From NCBI GenBank assembly GCA_913056375.1, contig CAJXNF010000014.1, positions 1-19,546 of the forward strand: a DNA stretch of 19,546 nucleotides, given 5' to 3'. Source of the stretch: an uncultured Pseudomonadota bacterium. Lineage in GTDB: Bacteria > SAR324 > NAC60-12. Below, piece after piece: positions 15,955 to 19,546 of this stretch. Position numbers and translations under genes: made by a program. A model generated the notes under the pieces. It was not told the origin of the DNA. It did not search any database and worked only from the letters and a program-made list of their open reading frames with translations. Positions within the stretch are counted from its first letter, which is position 1. The number at the start of each line of letters is the position of its first letter.

Positions 15955-16593
15955 ATGTCTGGTCTCGGTTATCGAATTTGTCCTGTCACCCCCTTTGTTC
16001 AGAATTGTTCCTTGATCTGGTGTGAAACAACTCGCCAAGCTGCCTTCGTGGACCCAGGGGGGGAAGTGGATCGTTTACTGGGAATTCTGGAAAAAGCTGA
16101 TCTTACACTGGAGAAGATCATCCTGACCCATGGCCATCTAGATCATGTTGGAGCGACAGGGGAGATGGTTGAGCGACTTGGTGTGCCGGTAGAAGGTCCC
16201 CATGAAGATGATCTGTTTTGGATTGAAGCCCTGGATGAGCAGAGTCGCTACTTCAACTTCCCAAGGGTGTCTGCTTTTCTTCCAAACCGTTGGCTTCATC
16301 AGGGTGACGAGGTAACCGTTGGAGAGCAAACCCTACAGGTTCGTCATTGTCCAGGACACACTCCCGGACATGTGGTGCTGATCCATGAACTGTCCCGCCG
16401 GGTTTGGGTGGGTGATGTGCTCTTTCAGGGCTCGATTGGTCGTACGGACTTCCCACGTGGAAACCATGCACAGTTGCTGGAGTCCATTCGTACCCAGCTC
16501 CTGCTCTTGGATGATGACTTTGCGTTTGTTCCTGGACATGGACCTGAATCAACGATTGGTCACGAGAAGCAACACAACCCCTTTCTGCAATAA
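15955..16593 (+). CDS. gloC: Hydroxyacylglutathione hydrolase GloC (type II glyoxalase II)
   Basis: A cytoplasmic metallo-beta-lactamase-fold hydrolase that splits S-lactoylglutathione in methylglyoxal detoxification; 212 residues, close to E. coli GloC/YcbL at 215. ATG 15955 is preferred, with GGAG at 15946-15949 at 5 bases; a TTG three bases upstream is too close. The metal-binding THGHLDH holds His59, His61, Asp63 and His64. CPGHTPGHVVL gives a further His ligand, GDVLFQGSIGRTDFPRGN the bridging Asp, and PGHGPESTIGHEKQHNPFLQ the C-terminal end. The last motif and the N-terminal VTPFVQNCSLIWCE match the GloC/YcbL branch rather than the longer GloB. It stands 23 bases after the TPR gene. Confidence 0.93.
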   Translation: MSGLGYRICPVTPFVQNCSLIWCETTRQAAFVDPGGEVDRLLGILEKADLTLEKIILTHGHLDHVGATGEMVERLGVPVEGPHEDDLFWIEALDEQSRYFNFPRVSAFLPNRWLHQGDEVTVGEQTLQVRHCPGHTPGHVVLIHELSRRVWVGDVLFQGSIGRTDFPRGNHAQLLESIRTQLLLLDDDFAFVPGHGPESTIGHEKQHNPFLQ

Positions 16594-16683
16594 TCCCCTT
16601 CCAGCCTAGGTTCTAAGCGCTGTTTCTGAAAAGGAATGGTGATTGCAGCTTGAGAGATATCCCTTTATTACTCACTCTCTCTT

Positions 16684-17148
16684 GTGAAACCGGGTGACAT
16701 GCAAGCAGCCAAACACGAGCGATCGCAGGATTCTTCGGAAGATCTGCTTCCGTCATCCCAAACAGCGCCTAGAAGATGGTTGCCTTGGGCTGGTGCACTC
16801 TCCTGGATGGCTTTGATTGGCTCAACCAGCCTTGTTTTGCCACAATATCTTCCTGTTACTCAGGCAGAAGCTCTACTGTTAAGTATCGGTAGCGCAATTC
16901 TTTGTAACTTGCTTGTCTTACGAACCCAAGTGTACTTTCTCAATAACTGGTTATATGACAACCAATGGTTTCCCGATTGGGACAATTGGACGATGGACCA
17001 AGAGGAAGAGGCAGAACTGGAGGCAGAAGTCTTAGCACTGCTGAACGCTGGGCGTAAATTTGAAGCCATTCAACTAGTTCGCAGCTATACGGACTGTACA
17101 CTTCACGAAGCCAAGGAATTCATCTACGCGTTGGAATCTGCCAAGTAA
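16684..17148 (+). CDS. Membrane protein with an L7/L12 C-terminal-like tail
   Basis: A 154-residue protein if GTG 16684 is the start, or 149 from ATG 16699; neither has a strong Shine-Dalgarno. A polar N-terminus of about 31 residues leads to two hydrophobic segments, about 33-52 (LPWAGALSWMALIGSTSLVL) and 61-79 (AEALLLSIGSAILCNLLVL). A Trp-rich, acidic juxtamembrane stretch (WLYDNQWFPDWDNWTMDQEEEAE) follows. The tail at about 114-150, AGRKFEAIQLVRSYTDCTLHEAKEFI, has the spacing of the ribosomal bL12 C-terminal domain (KxxVIKxVRxxTGLGLKEAKDLVE). With no signal peptide the tail is probably cytoplasmic. bL12-like tails on membrane proteins occur in other bacteria, but the role is not known to me. 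It is likely the last gene before a 95-base C-rich gap. Confidence 0.65.
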   Translation: MKPGDMQAAKHERSQDSSEDLLPSSQTAPRRWLPWAGALSWMALIGSTSLVLPQYLPVTQAEALLLSIGSAILCNLLVLRTQVYFLNNWLYDNQWFPDWDNWTMDQEEEAELEAEVLALLNAGRKFEAIQLVRSYTDCTLHEAKEFIYALESAK

Positions 17149-17243
17149 TTCCCAACTGCCGCTCTCGTCTCCTCGTCCTCTCTGAAAATACTCCCAAGTC
17201 CTTCAAATCTTCCTAGTTCTGTTCCTGTAACAAGGAGAAGACC
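17149..17243 (+). other. C-rich, G-poor intergenic stretch
   Basis: The first 82 bases after the gene at 16684-17148 hold about 30 C and 9 G by hand count, with repeated TC/CTC runs. Such C-over-G bubbles are typical of Rho utilisation sites, so this could end the upstream transcript. The last part carries AAGGAG (17232-17237), the ribosome binding site of the chemoreceptor gene. No hairpin terminator or clear promoter is visible. Confidence 0.3.
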
Positions 17244-19546
17244 TTGCGACTCAAAGACATTCCAATGCAGCGCAAGCTGGTTGGCAGTTTTTTGCTTGTG
17301 GGCTTTGTGCCAGCCATATTGCTGACAGCTGTTGGTGTACTAGTGGCTACTACTTCATTAGTTACACAAACCTATGAACAACTGAGCGGACTGCGTGAGA
17401 ATAAACAGCAGCAGCTAGAGACTTATTTTGCTCAGCAGCAAAGTGATCTAGAAGTGACAGGCAAGACAGTAGAAAGTTTTCAGATTGCTGCAAAAAATAA
17501 GTTAACTGCATTTCGAGATGCAAAACAGTTAGCGTTGCAGGAGTACCTGCAGACAATCAAAGCCCAGAGCATCGACTTAGCCAAAAACAAGCTGATCGTT
17601 GAAAGCATGTGGGCCTTGCCCAATTTCTTTCGAAATTACATCCCAGAGCAAAATCTAGAGGAGGCTGATCTCAATAGAATGCGAGAAGAATTACGAGGAT
17701 ACTGGGAAAATGAATTTACTGAAAATTACCAGCAATTGAATGGTGGAACAGAACCAGAGACGGAGAAATATTTCTCTAAGTTAGACGATGCAAGCATTGC
17801 TTTGCAGCATGCTTTTATTGTCACTAATCCGAATCCAATTGGGCTGAAAGATGCGCTTAACAAACCTGATGAAACAGCTTACAGTCGGCTTCACTCTGAA
17901 CTGCAGCCATTCATCCGAGACTATCTGCAAACGTATGGATTCTATGACATTTTCCTTGTGGATTCTAAGAGCAGTCGAGTTGTTTATTCTGTTTTCAAGG
18001 AACTCGATTTTGGTACTTCTTTGGTAGATGGACCTTTTGCTGAGACAGCGTTGGGGAGAATTTTTCAGCTAGCCAACTCTGCGGATGCTCCCGGAGAGTT
18101 CTTTGTTGAGGATTTTGAGCCGTATTGGCCTAGTTTTGATGCCCCAGCTGCGTTCACGGCGGTTCCTATTTTTGAAGAAACCTTGACGGGCCAAACCCAA
18201 TTGGGAGTGGTAATTTTTCAGTTCCCTGTGGATCGTTTCAAGAATGTGATGAGTGATCGTAGTGGTCTAGGGAAGACCGGGGAGACTTACCTCGTTGGCA
18301 ATGACTTGCGCTTGCGTTCTGATTCGTTTCTGGATCCTCAAAATTATTCAATAGAGGCCTCGTTCGCTAGAGAGACGATAATTGATACGGCTCCTGTCAA
18401 GGCGGGTCTATTTGGAGAATCAGGGGTGGGTGTAGTGAAAAATTATCTGAACCAGTATGTGCTAAGTGCTTGGAGTCCTTTTACATTTGAAAAATTCAAC
18501 TGGGTGATAGTCAGTGAGATGGCAGTCAGTGAAGTACTCAATCCAAGAGACGAGGAGGGGGCTGAATTCTATGCTAGTTATGTAGAGTTGAATCAATACT
18601 ATGATCTGTTTCTGATCCATCCAGATGGTGAGATCTTCTACACTGTTGCCAAGGATGTCGACTACCAAACAAATATCCTGAGTGGACCCTACTCAGAGAG
18701 TAATTTGGGCAGAGTGGTACGACAAGCAATCAGTACAGAAAGTATAAGCTTCATAGACTTTGAGTCATATGCTCCAAGTGGAATGGCACCAGCTGCGTTT
18801 CTCGTGAATCCAGTCCTAAGGGCTTCATTGCAGGAGGAGGACGATTGGCAGGCATTTATTAAAACGTGGTCTGGTGTCCAAGAGGGGGAGGGAAATACTC
18901 AATTATTAGTTGCCTTACAGTTGTCGGACAGCACCTTGAATGAGGTGATGCTGCAACGCACTGGTCTGGGAGAGACTGGAGAGTCCTATCTGGTGGGTCC
19001 AGACTTCAAGCTACGAACCAGCACCCGTGATCCCAACCGCAATCTATCTTCCTCTCTCAGCGGAGACGTCACTCTCAATGGGGCGGACACCGAACCTGTT
19101 CGGCTGGCCCTTGAGGGTCAAAGTGACACCGGTCTCTATCAAAACTACAACGGCGACTGGGTGCTGGCTTCCTTCTCTCCGATTGAAGTACATGACCAGA
19201 CCTGGGCCTTGATTACTGAGATCCAGGCCTCTGAGGTGCTGCGCCCTGTCTGGATTTTGGGTCTGGTGGTGTTAGTCCTCCTGTTGGGGGTCGTAGCCCT
19301 GGTGGTTCAACTGGCGCTCTTCTTCTCCCGCAACATCACTCAACCGGTCTCTGAAACAGCTTTGGCCCTGCAGACGATTGCCGAAGAGCAGGACCTGACC
19401 GTCCAGGTGGGTGTAGAGCAGCAAGATGAGATTGGCCAGATGGCCGAGTCCATGCGCCAGATGGTCTCTCAACTCAACAGCGCCCTGCAACATGTGGAGT
19501 GGTCTTCCCGCCAGGTTCAGCAGGAGTCGAGTGTGTTGGAGAGTAC
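17244..19546 (+). CDS. Methyl-accepting chemotaxis protein with duplicated sensor region (partial)
   Basis: The frame runs open from TTG 17244 to the window end (767 full codons seen). AAGGAG lies 6 bases before the TTG and no other start is as well supported. An N-terminal helix (about residues 12-36, SFLLVGFVPAILLTAVGVLVA) anchors it. About 630 residues of sensor region follow. This contains two copies of a Cache-like module: YDIFLVDS (234) with GLGKTGETYLVG (341), and YDLFLIHP (453) with GLGETGESYLVG (574). The second membrane helix lies at about 670-693. A HAMP domain follows, with RNITQP (Pro701) and DEIGQM (728-733). The visible end, SALQHVEWSSRQVQQES, looks like the start of an MCP signalling helix. 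The C-terminus is cut by the window, so a different output domain is not excluded. The ligand is unknown. Confidence 0.82.
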   Translation, partial: MRLKDIPMQRKLVGSFLLVGFVPAILLTAVGVLVATTSLVTQTYEQLSGLRENKQQQLETYFAQQQSDLEVTGKTVESFQIAAKNKLTAFRDAKQLALQEYLQTIKAQSIDLAKNKLIVESMWALPNFFRNYIPEQNLEEADLNRMREELRGYWENEFTENYQQLNGGTEPETEKYFSKLDDASIALQHAFIVTNPNPIGLKDALNKPDETAYSRLHSELQPFIRDYLQTYGFYDIFLVDSKSSRVVYSVFKELDFGTSLVDGPFAETALGRIFQLANSADAPGEFFVEDFEPYWPSFDAPAAFTAVPIFEETLTGQTQLGVVIFQFPVDRFKNVMSDRSGLGKTGETYLVGNDLRLRSDSFLDPQNYSIEASFARETIIDTAPVKAGLFGESGVGVVKNYLNQYVLSAWSPFTFEKFNWVIVSEMAVSEVLNPRDEEGAEFYASYVELNQYYDLFLIHPDGEIFYTVAKDVDYQTNILSGPYSESNLGRVVRQAISTESISFIDFESYAPSGMAPAAFLVNPVLRASLQEEDDWQAFIKTWSGVQEGEGNTQLLVALQLSDSTLNEVMLQRTGLGETGESYLVGPDFKLRTSTRDPNRNLSSSLSGDVTLNGADTEPVRLALEGQSDTGLYQNYNGDWVLASFSPIEVHDQTWALITEIQASEVLRPVWILGLVVLVLLLGVVALVVQLALFFSRNITQPVSETALALQTIAEEQDLTVQVGVEQQDEIGQMAESMRQMVSQLNSALQHVEWSSRQVQQESSVLES

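Noticed and set aside
16643..16671. Possible promoter TTGCAG-17-TATTAC before the L7/L12-like gene
   Set aside because: Only 3 of 6 and 4 of 6 consensus matches; too weak to list as a feature.

Overview
The window reads almost entirely on the + strand. It looks like a bacterial chromosome segment of middling GC (about 50 % by eye) from a Gram-negative, proteobacteria-like organism. RpoB and RpoC carry the large lineage inserts known from proteobacteria (the beta i9-type insert and the beta-prime SI3 insert in the trigger loop), and GloC is very close to the enterobacterial YcbL/GloC type. I lean towards a delta/SAR324 (Lambdaproteobacteria)-like lineage, but that is a guess from overall resemblance and not a demonstration.

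Layout. (1) 2-268: the C-terminal end of a NuoL-like complex I subunit. (2) 269-591: a gene-poor, C-rich leader of 323 bases before rpoB, with an inverted repeat, a sigma70-like promoter and a possible 51-residue upstream ORF with a strong Shine-Dalgarno. (3) 592-8977: rpoB and rpoC, complete, with all catalytic and zinc-binding residues. (4) 9032-12819: transketolase, ribose-5-phosphate isomerase A and GAPDH, i.e. non-oxidative pentose-phosphate/Calvin-type sugar shuffling plus lower glycolysis, in the same direction as rpoBC. (5) 12872-15931: a tightly packed accessory block of five genes with stop/start overlaps: a class I SAM methyltransferase, a small protein with a motif common in phage hypothetical proteins, a DNA N4/N6-type methylase, a two-helix membrane peptide and an exported TPR protein. 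(6) 15955-16593: GloC-type glyoxalase II. (7) 16684-17148: a two-TM protein with a tail resembling the C-terminal domain of ribosomal protein L7/L12. (8) 17244 to the window end: a large TTG-started chemoreceptor with a duplicated sensor region, a HAMP domain and the start of the signalling domain, cut by the edge.

How they work together. RNA polymerase beta and beta-prime are co-transcribed. Transketolase and RpiA act on the same pentose phosphates, and GAPDH consumes the glyceraldehyde-3-phosphate that transketolase makes. GloC detoxifies the thioester formed from methylglyoxal, a by-product of the same triose-phosphate pool. The methyltransferase block has no restriction enzyme beside it, and I cannot show that it is one functional system. 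The best leads are the rpoB leader, the phage-like protein/DNA methylase junction, the membrane-anchored L7/L12-like tail, and the duplicated sensor with its sharp base-composition change. I found no RNA genes, CRISPR arrays, insertion sequences or attachment sites.
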